DNA from: Halorubrum sp. 48-1-W | GTDB lineage: Archaea; Halobacteriota; Halobacteria; Halobacteriales; Haloferacaceae | Direction of reading: 5' to 3' | Length of the DNA: 64,000 nt | NCBI RefSeq assembly: GCF_003287355.1 | Contig: NZ_QMIM01000017.1 | Location: 36,878 to 100,877 of the forward strand | In this document: positions 33,080 to 41,639 of the stretch, piece by piece | How the letters are laid out: each line of letters opens with the position of its first letter | Numbering within the stretch: the first letter of the stretch is position 1 | Notes under the pieces: generated by a model | Told to the model about the DNA's origin: nothing | Database searches by the model: none | Seen by the model: the letters and a program-made list of their open reading frames with translations, nothing else | Translations under genes and position numbers: made by a program

Positions 33080-34582
33080 TCACACGAAGTCGCTCAACCC
33101 CGCCTGTCCGTCGTCGCCGTCGGCGTCGGCGTCGTCGTCGTCACCGTCGGCGTCGGCGTCCGTCGGACCCACTTCGTCGCCCGTGTGTCCGTCCGAAGCG
33201 TCGCCTCCGGACAGGTCGTCGCCTGCGGGGTCGGCCGTGTCGTCGTCCCGCGTCCCGCGCCCGCCGACGAACGCTCCGTCCGCGTTGTCCGCCATCCGTT
33301 CCTCGCGACGTTCCCGTGCGTCCTCGACGATCGACTCGACCTTGTTCGTCGACTCCCCGGAGCCGGTGACGAACGCCACGCCGGCCTCGTCGAGGTCGTA
33401 GGCGGCCGCCATCGCCACGGTGAGCTCGCGGGGCTTACAGTGGTGGGTGATCGCGGAGAGGAACGGCAACACCTCCCGGCGGGCCGTGGCGACGCTACAG
33501 CCGCTCGTCTCGGCGATCCGGCCGACCACCTCGTCGGCGGTCGAATCGGAGGATGGCCAGAACTGCGGACGGCCGTACCGGGTCCACCCTCCCTTGGTTC
33601 CGTCGCGGGCAGCGGCGACCCCGGCAGCCGCGTTGTCGGTCGCGTACCGCCAGTAGGTGTAGTTCTGACTGGCACGGACGCGGCCCAGCCACACGTCGGC
33701 GTTCGCGAGGAAGTCGTACGCGCGCGTCGCCTCCGCCGGGTCGTACACGGAGAGCATGTTGTCCTCTATCCACTTCGTGAGGTCGTCGGGCGTCTCGTCG
33801 ACCGCGTACGCTGACCGGAGCGACTCCTCCGCGGACTCCTCTTTGAGCACCGCGTCGAGGAACGGGAAGATCCCCATCGCCTTGTCGCGGTCGGCGGTGA
33901 CGACGTCCTCGACCGCGATCGACGAGCGCCCCTCGCAGGCTGCCTGGAGGTCGTTTATCGCGCCGCGGAGGTCGCCGCGGTTGCGCTCGGCGATCCGCTG
34001 GAGCGCGTCCGGCTCGAACTCGATCCCCTCCTTGCGACAGACGTCCCGCAGGACGGGGACGATGGAGCGCGCGGAGACGTCGCGGAACTCGATGTCCTGA
34101 CACGCGTTCCGGAGCCCGCGGGAGATGTCGTAGAACTCGTTGGCGATGAGCACGATGGGCTGGCCCGACTCCTTGACCAGCTTCGTGATCGCGGAGGCCC
34201 CGCCGCGGTCGTAGTTGCCGTGGATGTTGTCCGCCTCGTCTAAGATTACGAGCTGTCTTGAGGCGGTGTCTCTGCCGGCCGCGCCGCCGCCGGCCGCGCT
34301 CCCGCCGAGGGTGGCGTTGCGCGCTGCCCGACCGGCGAACCGCTCTATCACGTCGGCGGTGCGCTGGTCCGAGGCGTTCAGTTCGACCGTCTCCCAGCCC
34401 ATGTCGCTCGCCAGGGCGTGGGCCGCGCTCGTCTTCCCGACGCCGGGGCTCCCGTGGAGGATCACCGCCTCGCGGTGGTCGTCCCACGAGCGCGCCCAGT
34501 CCGCGAACGCGTCGCGGGCCTTGTCGTTGCCGCGGACCTCCGAGAGCGTGCTCGGGCGGTACCGCTCGGTCCAGTCGGCCAT
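33080..34582 (-). CDS. rfcL: Replication factor C large subunit
   Basis: 500 residues. The clamp loader large subunit opens the PCNA ring with RfcS. AAA+ motifs: ILHGSPGVGKTSAAHA (Walker A) and LVILDEADNIHG (Walker B, DEAD-type), sensor-1 region PIVLIANEFYDI. The C-terminal region is helical, followed by a long acidic tail of DADGDDDD type, and the last residues QAGLSDFV form a PCNA-interacting peptide. The acidic spacer between the collar domain and the PIP motif is a halophilic elaboration. Convergent with the kinase gene. Confidence 0.95.
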   Translation of the reverse strand: MADWTERYRPSTLSEVRGNDKARDAFADWARSWDDHREAVILHGSPGVGKTSAAHALASDMGWETVELNASDQRTADVIERFAGRAARNATLGGSAAGGGAAGRDTASRQLVILDEADNIHGNYDRGGASAITKLVKESGQPIVLIANEFYDISRGLRNACQDIEFRDVSARSIVPVLRDVCRKEGIEFEPDALQRIAERNRGDLRGAINDLQAACEGRSSIAVEDVVTADRDKAMGIFPFLDAVLKEESAEESLRSAYAVDETPDDLTKWIEDNMLSVYDPAEATRAYDFLANADVWLGRVRASQNYTYWRYATDNAAAGVAAARDGTKGGWTRYGRPQFWPSSDSTADEVVGRIAETSGCSVATARREVLPFLSAITHHCKPRELTVAMAAAYDLDEAGVAFVTGSGESTNKVESIVEDARERREERMADNADGAFVGGRGTRDDDTADPAGDDLSGGDASDGHTGDEVGPTDADADGDDDDADADGDDGQAGLSDFV

Positions 34583-34635
34583 TACCGGAGGAAGGCGCGA
34601 GCGCCGTTTAGTGGTTGCGGAGCGCTACGCGTCCC

Positions 34636-34809
34636 TCAGCGTCCGGCCTCGTTCAGGGCCGCTTCCCGTGCCCGGTCACGCAGTTCGTCCACGGGTTCGT
34701 CGACGTCGGCGAACACCTCCCGCAGCGTGGCGAGGGGATCCGATCCGGTCGGAACCGGCTCGCTACCGTCGTCGCGGTCGGCGACGTGATCCCGGTCTCC
34801 GTCCGTCAC
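34636..34809 (-). CDS. Small acidic protein downstream of PRPP synthetase
   Basis: 57 codons from a GTG at 34809 (MTDGDRDHVADRDDGSEPVP...) to TGA at 34636. The GTG overlaps the stop of the PRPP synthetase gene (GTGA, 34806-34809). The C-terminal half (DPLATLREVFADVDEPVDEL, DRAREAALNEAGR) is amphipathic helical. Composition and codon use match real haloarchaeal genes. Function unknown. It was found by reading the gap between rfcL and the PRPP gene. Confidence 0.6.
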   Translation of the reverse strand: MTDGDRDHVADRDDGSEPVPTGSDPLATLREVFADVDEPVDELRDRAREAALNEAGR

Positions 34810-35684
34810 CCTCCCTCCGCGACCGCGTCGGCGACGAGCGCCTCCGCGAGGACCGGGGCGACGCTGACGACGCTACAGCCGCGCTCGATCGTGTCGGTGC
34901 CGACGATCCGGTCGACGCCCGCGGCCCGTAGCTTCGTCACCGCGTTCTCGGCCAGCATGGGGTGGACGCAGGCGGCGACCACGCGGTCGGCCCCGCGCTC
35001 GACCAGCACGTCGACCGACTCGCTCATCGTCGACCCGGTGGCGACGATGTCGTCGACGACGACCACGTCGCGGCCGGCGACGGACGCGTCCGAGGGGGAG
35101 ACCTCGACCTCGCCCGTCCCCCGGTCGCGGTGTTTCTCGAAGTGGTCCGTTTCGCCGGCGCCGTACGCGTCGCGGACGGTCTCGGCGATCCCGATCGCCC
35201 CCTCGTCGGGCGCGAGGAAGAGGGGGTCGCGGAGGTCGGCTGTGAGGGGCTCGGCGAGGACGCTCGCGGCGTCGACGGCCTCGACCGGGACGTCGTAGAA
35301 GTCGGCCACGGCCGGCTCGTGCGGGTTGACGAGCACGACGCGGTCGGTGCCGGTCGAGACTGCCCGCGCCATCGCCCGCGCGGAGACGGGCTGGCCGTCG
35401 CGGAACGACGCGTCCTGTCTGGCGTATCCCATGTACGGGATCACGGTCGTCACGTCCTCCGCGCCCGCCTCGCGGACGGCGTCCTGGAGCTGGAGCAGTT
35501 CGACCCACGCCTCGTCGGAGTCGGTCGTCGCGACCACCGTCGCCTGCCCGCCGTCGAAGCCCGGGACGGCGGCGAGACGCTCGCCGTCCGGGAAACGGTC
35601 GTACGTCGCGGTCGCGAGCCGCCGGCCCGTCCCCTCGGCGAGCGCGGCCGCGAGCAGTTGCGAACTCGACCCGGGTACGATCAT
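34806..35684 (-). CDS. prs: Ribose-phosphate pyrophosphokinase (PRPP synthetase)
   Basis: 292 residues, typical of archaeal class PRPP synthetases. It makes PRPP from ribose-5-phosphate and ATP for nucleotide, histidine and tryptophan synthesis. Motifs: YMGYARQD (ATP site), LVNPHEPAV with the DHxH-like region, and the PRPP-binding loop VVVVDDIVATGSTM. The ATG at 35684 (MIVPGSSSQ) is the family N-terminus; the open frame upstream is non-coding. It supplies substrate for TrpD and the histidine pathway. Confidence 0.93.
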   Translation of the reverse strand: MIVPGSSSQLLAAALAEGTGRRLATATYDRFPDGERLAAVPGFDGGQATVVATTDSDEAWVELLQLQDAVREAGAEDVTTVIPYMGYARQDASFRDGQPVSARAMARAVSTGTDRVVLVNPHEPAVADFYDVPVEAVDAASVLAEPLTADLRDPLFLAPDEGAIGIAETVRDAYGAGETDHFEKHRDRGTGEVEVSPSDASVAGRDVVVVDDIVATGSTMSESVDVLVERGADRVVAACVHPMLAENAVTKLRAAGVDRIVGTDTIERGCSVVSVAPVLAEALVADAVAEGG

Positions 35685-35824
35685 GGGCGTCCGTTCCGCC
35701 GACACCGGTAAACCTGTTTCTGTACTCGGCCGGGCCATCGCGACGACGAGCGGGGCCGGAGGGAGACAGCGACACGCACGGAGATGGAGAGACAGCGACA
35801 CGCACACGACCGCCAGGGGAGCGG

Positions 35825-35831
35825 ATATTTA
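35825..35831 (+). promoter_or_regulatory. TATA-like box of the HVO_0476-type gene
   Basis: atattta ends 25 bp before the ATG at 35857. Upstream, a gagacagcgacacgcac element is duplicated (about 35763-35807). Confidence 0.55.
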
Positions 35832-35856
35832 CGCACGCGGCGGGAACGACGCCGTA

Positions 35857-36507
35857 ATGACCGAAACCGGAGACCGAGTCGGTCTCGTCTGCCCGTCGTG
35901 TTCGCCGGGCGAGGAGACCGTCCACGAGGTGTTGCGACCCGGCGGCCAGGCCACCGTCCGGTGTACCGACTGCGACCACACGCACAAAACCGAGATCCCC
36001 GAGGTGGAGACCGTCGAGGTCACGATCGTCGTCTCACAGGACGGCGAGTCGTTCACGACCGAGATGGAGGTCCCCGCCGAGGGCGGCGTCGAGACCGGCG
36101 AGGAGTTCGTCGTCGACACCGAGGACGCGCTGATGCAGGTCCGGATCACCGGCATCGAACTCGGGCCCGAACACCGCGTCGAGGACGCCGCGATCACGAG
36201 CGTCGACACGCTGTGGACCCGGGCGGTCGACAACGTCGCCGTCGACGTCACGCTCCACCCGAAGGACGGCGACGCCGACCGAACCCGCTCTATCGACGTG
36301 AACGTCCCCGGTGACATGGAGTTCGTCGTCGGCGAGACCGTCGAGTTCGGCGACGAGGAGTTCACGATCGAGGGCCTTCACATCCGCGAGGACGCCCCCG
36401 AGTACCGTCACGAGAAGTTCGACCACCCCGGCGACATGGCGTACGCGAAGGACCTCAAGCGGGTGTACGGCCGCGACGAGAGCCTGACCGCCTGGTCGGC
36501 GTGGTGA
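35857..36507 (+). CDS. HVO_0476 family zinc finger protein
   Basis: 216 residues. An N-terminal zinc ribbon (LVCPSCSPGEETVHEV, VRCTDCDHTHK) is followed by two beta-rich domains (EVTIVVSQDGESFTTEMEVP; FVVGETVEFGDEEFTIEGLHIRED). This is a conserved haloarchaeal protein named after HVO_0476 of Haloferax. It is predicted to bind nucleic acid or protein; function unknown. A 20-bp sequence, cggcgtggtgacccttccgc, is duplicated across the stop codon (about 36497-36537). Confidence 0.85.
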   Translation: MTETGDRVGLVCPSCSPGEETVHEVLRPGGQATVRCTDCDHTHKTEIPEVETVEVTIVVSQDGESFTTEMEVPAEGGVETGEEFVVDTEDALMQVRITGIELGPEHRVEDAAITSVDTLWTRAVDNVAVDVTLHPKDGDADRTRSIDVNVPGDMEFVVGETVEFGDEEFTIEGLHIREDAPEYRHEKFDHPGDMAYAKDLKRVYGRDESLTAWSAW

Positions 36508-36617
36508 CCCTTCCGCCGGCGTGGTGACCCTTCCGCGACGAGGGCCACCCGTCTCCGGTCCCCGCAATCACTGCCCGTATACAGTAGTTATTAATCGTGT
36601 ACATTCTAACGACAGGT

Positions 36618-36869
36618 ATGGCCGAGATAGCCATCGAGTACGCCTCCGGGAACCGGCTCCGTTCGGAGGCCGAGACCGCCCGACGCCTGATGGACGCCTA
36701 CCTCGGTGACCGTCCCGACGTCGACGACGTGACCCTCTCACCGTCCGCGGAGTCGGTGTTCTGTGTCAGCGTCGAGGGCGACCGGATCTGGTGTACCGAT
36801 CCCCGCGAGTGGATCGACGCCATGGAGGCGGTGTCGGCCGTTCGCCGTCGACTCTCCGAGCGCCACTGA
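36618..36869 (+). CDS. Degenerate Rdx/SelW-like small protein without the CxxC
   Basis: 83 residues. The order of elements parallels the Rdx/selenoprotein W thioredoxin-like family: VEIxYC-type strand (here AIEYASGNRLRSEAETARRLM), DVDDVTLSPSAESVFCVSVEGDRIW (Rdx: EVALxPGxGGVFxVxxNGxxIW), then a C-terminal helix. The redox CxxC is replaced by ASGN, so redox activity is unlikely. An AT-rich promoter (gtagttattaatcg, then one TGTACA at 36598-36603) precedes it. Assignment is by pattern and moderate. Confidence 0.6.
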   Translation: MAEIAIEYASGNRLRSEAETARRLMDAYLGDRPDVDDVTLSPSAESVFCVSVEGDRIWCTDPREWIDAMEAVSAVRRRLSERH

Positions 36870-36906
36870 GCCGGTCCCGAAACACGCGCGCCCCGGTTGC
36901 GGGCCG

Positions 36907-37731
36907 TCACGCCGACGGGCCGGCCGCGTGTGAGTGAACGAACTCCCGGAGCAGCTTGCCGCCCAGCGCCGCTGTCTGGCCGTCGTCGCGGTCGTTCACC
37001 TCGACGACGTCGAAACCGTCGGCGTGGGGCGCGACCGCCCGCACGAGGTCGCGGACCTCGCGCGGGTGGAGCCCGAACGGCTCCACGGTTCCGGTTCCGG
37101 GCGCGAACCCCGGGTCGAGGCCGTCGATGTCGACCGAGAGGTACGTCGAGCCGTCGGCGAACCGGGTGGGATCGAGGGCGTCGAGCCACGCGCGGGCGTC
37201 CTCGGGCGCGACGATCTCCACGTCGCTCTCGGCGGCGCGGTCCCACTCCGCTGCGGAGCCCGTGCGCGCCCCGAAGACCACCGCGCGGTCGACGACGTCG
37301 AGCGCGTGGCGGGTGACGCAGGCGTGGTTCCAGGGGTTGCCGGCGTACTCCGCCCGGAGGTCGAGGTGGGCGTCGACGACGACGAGGGTCTCCGGCGTGA
37401 CGGCCTCGACGCCGGCGTAGGTGACGGTGTGTTCCCCGCCGATCGCGAGCGGGACCGCGCCGTCGAGGACGACGCTCCGGAGCTCGGCTGCCAAGTGATC
37501 CAGGTACTCGCGCGTGTCGTCCCAGGGGTCGACGTCGCCCGCGTCGTGGACGCCGAGTGCGGAGAAGTGACTCCCGGTTCGATCGTCGTAGTCGTCGTAG
37601 GACGACGAGAAGCGCCGGACTCGGTCGGGGCCGAATCGGGTTCCGGGCTGGAACGTGGTCGTGGCGTCGAGGGGAGCGCCGACGACCACGTACGAGGCCG
37701 TGTCGCGGTCGGCGGTCGCTCCGGGGAACAT
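36907..37731 (-). CDS. speB: Agmatinase/arginase family protein (SpeB)
   Basis: 274 residues. Mn-binding ureohydrolase motifs are intact: GGEHTVTY, VVVDAHLDLR and YLSVDIDGLDPGFAPGTGT. It lies 7 bp downstream of the aIF5A gene in the same operon. In Haloferax the adjacent SpeB homologue has been linked to hypusine formation on aIF5A through an agmatine-based route, in which the enzyme removes urea from the attached agmatine moiety. That job is inferred here from neighbourhood. Free agmatine hydrolysis is the alternative. Confidence 0.9.
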   Translation of the reverse strand: MFPGATADRDTASYVVVGAPLDATTTFQPGTRFGPDRVRRFSSSYDDYDDRTGSHFSALGVHDAGDVDPWDDTREYLDHLAAELRSVVLDGAVPLAIGGEHTVTYAGVEAVTPETLVVVDAHLDLRAEYAGNPWNHACVTRHALDVVDRAVVFGARTGSAAEWDRAAESDVEIVAPEDARAWLDALDPTRFADGSTYLSVDIDGLDPGFAPGTGTVEPFGLHPREVRDLVRAVAPHADGFDVVEVNDRDDGQTAALGGKLLREFVHSHAAGPSA

Positions 37732-37738
37732 GGCCCGA

Positions 37739-38116
37739 CTACCCGACGACCTTGCGCTGGCCCTCGTACTCGAGGTACTCGATGGTGTCGTCCGAGGAGA
37801 AGTCCTCGCCCTCGGGGATCCGCATGGTGAACGTCTCGTAAGTGTCCAGGTCCATGACCTGGGCGTCGTCGCCGGAGACGGAGACGACCTGGCCCTGCTT
37901 GCGCTCGATGATCGGCACCCACACCTTCGCGTCGACCGGCTGTGAGAGCGAGCGCTTCTTCTCGTCGAAGACGCCCTTCCCCTCGACGCGGGCCTTGGCG
38001 CTGCCGTGTTTCCCGGGCTTCGCGGTGCTGTAGTGGTTGATCTTGCAGGGCGAGCTGTCCATCATGACGTAGCTCCCCTCCTGGAGTTCTCGAACCTGCT
38101 TCTGCTCTCGCGGCAT
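37739..38116 (-). CDS. eif5A: Translation initiation factor aIF5A
   Basis: 125 residues. The protein helps ribosomes through difficult peptide bonds and is activated by hypusine or deoxyhypusine on a lysine. The modified loop is visible: [17 protein letters not shown], with the PGKHG lysine as the target. An N-terminal SH3-like barrel and a C-terminal OB fold account for the whole length. First gene of the aIF5A-speB pair. Confidence 0.96.
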   Translation of the reverse strand: MPREQKQVRELQEGSYVMMDSSPCKINHYSTAKPGKHGSAKARVEGKGVFDEKKRSLSQPVDAKVWVPIIERKQGQVVSVSGDDAQVMDLDTYETFTMRIPEGEDFSSDDTIEYLEYEGQRKVVG

Positions 38117-38265
38117 ACTCCGGCTTACCCCCGGCGCGGGTATAAACGGTTTGGAACGCCGCCGTTCCCCGCCGATCGGGGCGGGGAGCCGATGGTCGAT
38201 CGCGAGCAGGCGCGGTCGATCGCGGACGGCCGTGAACGACCGCGGGCGACGGGACGGCGGAACGG

Positions 38266-38535
38266 TCAGGGGTGGAACTCGTCCTCGTACTCCTCCACGT
38301 CGTCCTCGTCCGGCGGGACGAGGTGGCCGGTGAGGAGGTAGCTGACGACGAACAGCACGATGAACCCCACGCCGACGGCGGCGGTCGTCCGTACCACGAA
38401 CGGGAACTCGATCCAGACGAAGTAGCGGTCGGCGATCGCGATGGCGACGATGGCGACCAGGATGGCCTTCTGTTCGTCCGTCGGGTTCCGGACGAGCCCG
38501 ACCACGTCCTCCTTGAGGTCGTCGGCGAGCCCCAT
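38266..38535 (-). CDS. Small two-helix membrane protein
   Basis: 89 residues: amphipathic N-terminus ([22 protein letters not shown]), two hydrophobic helices ([19 protein letters not shown] and [21 protein letters not shown]) and an acidic tail. Its ATG begins 1 bp after the aminotransferase stop (38537), so they share a transcript. Conserved hypothetical type in haloarchaea; function unknown. Confidence 0.75.
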   Translation of the reverse strand: MGLADDLKEDVVGLVRNPTDEQKAILVAIVAIAIADRYFVWIEFPFVVRTTAAVGVGFIVLFVVSYLLTGHLVPPDEDDVEEYEDEFHP

Positions 38536-38536
38536 C

Positions 38537-39697
38537 TCAACTCCCCCCGTTGACGACCGCGCTGTCGTCGCGTCCGTCCGTCTCCTCTGCGTCGTCCGCG
38601 TGCGCCTCGATGACCGCGCTCACGCGGTCGAGCCCCTCCTCGAGCACCTCTCGCCGGTGTCCGAAGCCGACCCGGAAGCGGTCCGGGAACCCGAACAGGT
38701 CGCCGGGCGCGAGCACGACGCCCGCCTCCTCGACGACGGTCCGACAGAACTCCCGGGCGTCCGAGAACCCCTCGGGGACCGTCGGGAAGGCGTTGACGGA
38801 GGCGGGGTCGTACCACTCCAGGCCGTGGCGGTCCACCCACGCCGCGATCCGCTCGCGGTTCCCGTCGGCCAGCTCGCGGTTCTCCTGAAGGATCCGGTCC
38901 TCGCGTCGGCCCAACGCCTGCTTCGCGACGTGCTGGCCGAAGATGCTCGGCGAGATGGTGGTGTAGTCTTTCCACCGCCAGGCGCGCTCGACGACCGGCT
39001 CCGGGCCAGCGATCCAGCCGAACCGAAGCCCGGAGAGCCCGTACGCCTTCGTGAGGCTCGTCGTCGAGACCCCGTGCGCGCCGAAGCTCGCGACCGGCTC
39101 CTGTGGGTCCGACGCCAACAGGCGGTACACCTCGTCACACAGCAGGTAGGCGTCGTGCTCGACGGCGACGTCGTATATCTCCCGGACCCGCCCCTCGTCG
39201 TGATAGCGTCCGGTGGGGTTGTTCGGGTTGTTCACGACGACGACCGCGGTGTCGTCGCGGACCGCGTCCGCGACCGCGTCGGGGTCCAGCCGCCACTCCG
39301 GTGGGGAGAGTTCGACGCGGGTGACCTCGCCGAACGCCTCGGGGACCGCGTGGAGCGCCTGGTAGGTCGGGGTGACGACGACGGCGTGCGAGCCGGAGCC
39401 GATCCCCTCGTCGCCGACCGGGTCGGCCGAGGCCACGAGCGCGAGGAACGTCAGGAAGTTCGCCTCCTGGGTGCCACAGGTGAAAACCACCTCGCTCGCG
39501 CTCCGGCCGTACCGGTCGCCCACCCTCGCTCGGAACTCCGGGTCGCCGTTCGTCGGGATCACGTACCCCACCGCACCGGGATCGAGGTCGAACCGGTCCG
39601 CCTCGAGCGACCGGATCCCGCTCTCGGCGAGCATGACGTCCGCCTCGTGTTCGTACTCCGCGAACCAGCGTTCGAGCCCGAACGGGTCGATGTCCAT
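38537..39697 (-). CDS. PLP-dependent aminotransferase, class I/II
   Basis: 386 residues, fold type I. The PLP lysine is in TTSLTKAYGLSGLRFGW; other landmarks are TCGTQEANFLTFLAL, VVNNPNNPTGR and LCDEVYR. It resembles aspartate or aromatic aminotransferase-like proteins of unknown amino-donor preference. The ATG at 39697 (MDIDPFGLERWF) was chosen by family length; the frame stays open upstream only through non-coding DNA. Followed by the two-helix membrane protein. Confidence 0.88.
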   Translation of the reverse strand: MDIDPFGLERWFAEYEHEADVMLAESGIRSLEADRFDLDPGAVGYVIPTNGDPEFRARVGDRYGRSASEVVFTCGTQEANFLTFLALVASADPVGDEGIGSGSHAVVVTPTYQALHAVPEAFGEVTRVELSPPEWRLDPDAVADAVRDDTAVVVVNNPNNPTGRYHDEGRVREIYDVAVEHDAYLLCDEVYRLLASDPQEPVASFGAHGVSTTSLTKAYGLSGLRFGWIAGPEPVVERAWRWKDYTTISPSIFGQHVAKQALGRREDRILQENRELADGNRERIAAWVDRHGLEWYDPASVNAFPTVPEGFSDAREFCRTVVEEAGVVLAPGDLFGFPDRFRVGFGHRREVLEEGLDRVSAVIEAHADDAEETDGRDDSAVVNGGS

Positions 39698-39931
39698 GCG
39701 AACGAGTCCGCACGGCGCGAGGTTAGGTGCTACGGTCGGGTGAGCGCGTCCGACCGGTGGCGACCCCCGTGAGACGACCGCCGGACGGCCGGCAAGGTGG
39801 GAGCGATACGAGACGGGAACGATACGAGATGGCATCGACACAGGATGGGAGCGATTTATGTCGTGTGGCACGTTGACCCGATAGACCGATCGCGCCGACG
39901 CTGTCGTGCGTCGGGGCCACCACTCACCACG

Positions 39932-40960
39932 ATGCAACAGTACCTCGACCTCGTCGACGACGCGCTCTCGACGGGCACGTACAAGCCGAACCGGACCGGC
40001 GTGGACACCATCGCGACGTTCAGCGCCGGGTACACCGTCGACCTCGCGGAGGGGTTCCCCCTCCTCACCACCAAGCGGATGGACGGCTACCGCTGGAACT
40101 CGCTCATCCACGAGGTGCTCTGGTACCTCTCGGGCGAGGAGCACGTCCGGAACCTCCGCGAGGAGACGAAGATCTGGGACGCGTGGGCCGACGAGGACGG
40201 CCTCCTCGACACCGCCTACGGCCGGTTCTGGCGGCGCTATCCGGTCCCGGACGACGGGGACGGGCTACCCGGCGAGACGTGGCCCGACGACGCGCACCGC
40301 TGGCTGACCGTCGAGGAAGCTGCGGACGGGACGGAGCGCAGAACCTTCGACCAGATCGCCTACGTGCTCGACACGCTCGAGGAGAACCCCCACTCCCGTC
40401 GGATGGTCGTGAACGCGTGGCACCCCGCCAACGCCGCGACCTCGACGCTGCCGCCGTGTCACTACACCTTCGTCGTCAACGTCCAGGGCGGGAAGCTCAA
40501 CCTCCACCTCACCCAGCGCTCGGGCGACATCGCGCTCGGCGTCCCGTTCAACGTCGCGGCGTACGCGTTGCTCGCGAACGCGCTCGCGGGGCGGGCGGGG
40601 TTCGAGGTGGGCGAGTTCGGCCACACGATCGTCGACGCCCACGTCTACTGCGGACAGGGGGAACGCGGCGAGTGGTACGGCGAGAACCTTCCCGCGCTCC
40701 AGGCCCGGCTGGCCGACGTCGACACGAAGGCCGACTACCGCGACGTCGGGGGCTGGCTGGAGGGAGCCGCCCCGGCGGAGGCCGACGGCGAGGAGGGGTA
40801 CGACCACGTCCCGGGCCTCCTCGAACAGCTCGCGCGCGAGCCGCGTGAGCGCCCGCGGATCGAGATAGCCGACGTCCCGCTCGACGAGTTGACCTACGAC
40901 GACGTCGAAGTCGTCGACTACGACTGCGCCGAGGGGATCTCGTTCGCGGTCGCGGAGTGA
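39932..40960 (+). CDS. thyA: Thymidylate synthase (ThyA)
   Basis: 342 residues. Methylates dUMP with methylene-tetrahydrofolate. The catalytic cysteine is in TLPPCHYTF; NRTGVDTIATFSAGY, the folate and dUMP-binding region QRSGDIALGVPFNVAAYALL and IVDAHVYCGQ are intact. An acidic insertion (about residues 110-135) and a C-terminal extension beyond the bacterial length are halophilic features. The following DHFR gene overlaps its stop (TGATG), forming the usual thyA-folA operon. An in-frame ATG at 39848 is possible but gives an unusual N-terminus. Confidence 0.95.
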   Translation: MQQYLDLVDDALSTGTYKPNRTGVDTIATFSAGYTVDLAEGFPLLTTKRMDGYRWNSLIHEVLWYLSGEEHVRNLREETKIWDAWADEDGLLDTAYGRFWRRYPVPDDGDGLPGETWPDDAHRWLTVEEAADGTERRTFDQIAYVLDTLEENPHSRRMVVNAWHPANAATSTLPPCHYTFVVNVQGGKLNLHLTQRSGDIALGVPFNVAAYALLANALAGRAGFEVGEFGHTIVDAHVYCGQGERGEWYGENLPALQARLADVDTKADYRDVGGWLEGAAPAEADGEEGYDHVPGLLEQLAREPRERPRIEIADVPLDELTYDDVEVVDYDCAEGISFAVAE

Positions 40961-41586
40961 TGACGGGGACCGGAGCCGACGCGGACGACGTTGCCGACGC
41001 GGACGACGTTGCCGACGCGGACGACGTTGCCGACGCGGACGACCGCGACGTCGACCCCGACGACGTGTCCTTCGTCCTCGTCGCGGCCGTCGCCGAGAAC
41101 GGCGTCATCGGCGCGGACGGCGGGATGCCCTGGCACTACCCGGCGGACCTCGCACATTTCAAGCGGTTGACGACGGGCCACCCCGTGGTCCTCGGACGGG
41201 TCACCTACGAGAGCATCGTCGACCGGCTCGGCGGGTCGCTCCCGGACCGAACGAGCGTCGTGTTGACGACCCGCGACCCGTCGGACCTCCGGGGGACCGA
41301 CGAGGGGGGCGAGCGCGTCGTCGTCGCGAACGGGGTCGCGGAGGCGACGGAGCGCGCGCGTGACCTCGCGATCGACCGCGGCGTCGACGAAGTCTACGTC
41401 GTCGGGGGTGCGACCGTCTACGGGGCGTTCCTCCCGGTCGCCGACCGCATGGTCCTGACGGAGGTCCCCGAGTCCCCCGACGGCGACACCCGCTTCCCGG
41501 AGTGGGACCCCGACGAGTGGGCCGAGGTCGACCGGGAGACCGAGGGCGACCTCGCGTTCGTCACCTACGAGCGGGCGCGGGAGTGA
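40960..41586 (+). CDS. folA: Dihydrofolate reductase with repeat-encoded acidic N-terminus
   Basis: 208 residues. The DHFR core starts near residue 37: FVLVAAVAENGVIGADGGMPWHYPADLAHFK, then VVLGRVTYESI, VVLTTRD and EVYVVGGATVYGAF. Regenerates tetrahydrofolate after ThyA. The first 36 residues are a DADDVA repeat not seen in standard DHFRs, encoded by an 18-bp tandem repeat (about 40978-41040). The ATG at 40960 is by overlap with thyA; GTG at 40957 is one codon earlier. A start after the repeat has no good codon, so the repeat is probably translated. Confidence 0.9.
   Translation: MTGTGADADDVADADDVADADDVADADDRDVDPDDVSFVLVAAVAENGVIGADGGMPWHYPADLAHFKRLTTGHPVVLGRVTYESIVDRLGGSLPDRTSVVLTTRDPSDLRGTDEGGERVVVANGVAEATERARDLAIDRGVDEVYVVGGATVYGAFLPVADRMVLTEVPESPDGDTRFPEWDPDEWAEVDRETEGDLAFVTYERARE
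40978..41043 (+). repeat. 18-bp tandem coding repeat at the DHFR N-terminus
   Basis: gacgcggacgacgttgcc is repeated three times perfectly, then a partial fourth copy (gacgcggacgac) follows. It keeps frame and adds DADDVA units. Confidence 0.9.
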
Positions 41587-41639
41587 CCCACCGTCGCGTC
41601 GTGGAACGTTTATGCTCCCACCGACACGATGGCGGATAG

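Noticed and set aside
39848..39931. Earlier in-frame ATG for thyA
   Set aside because: The added residues (GAIYVVWHVDPIDRSRRR) do not match ThyA N-termini, and MQQYLDLVDDAL is the family start.
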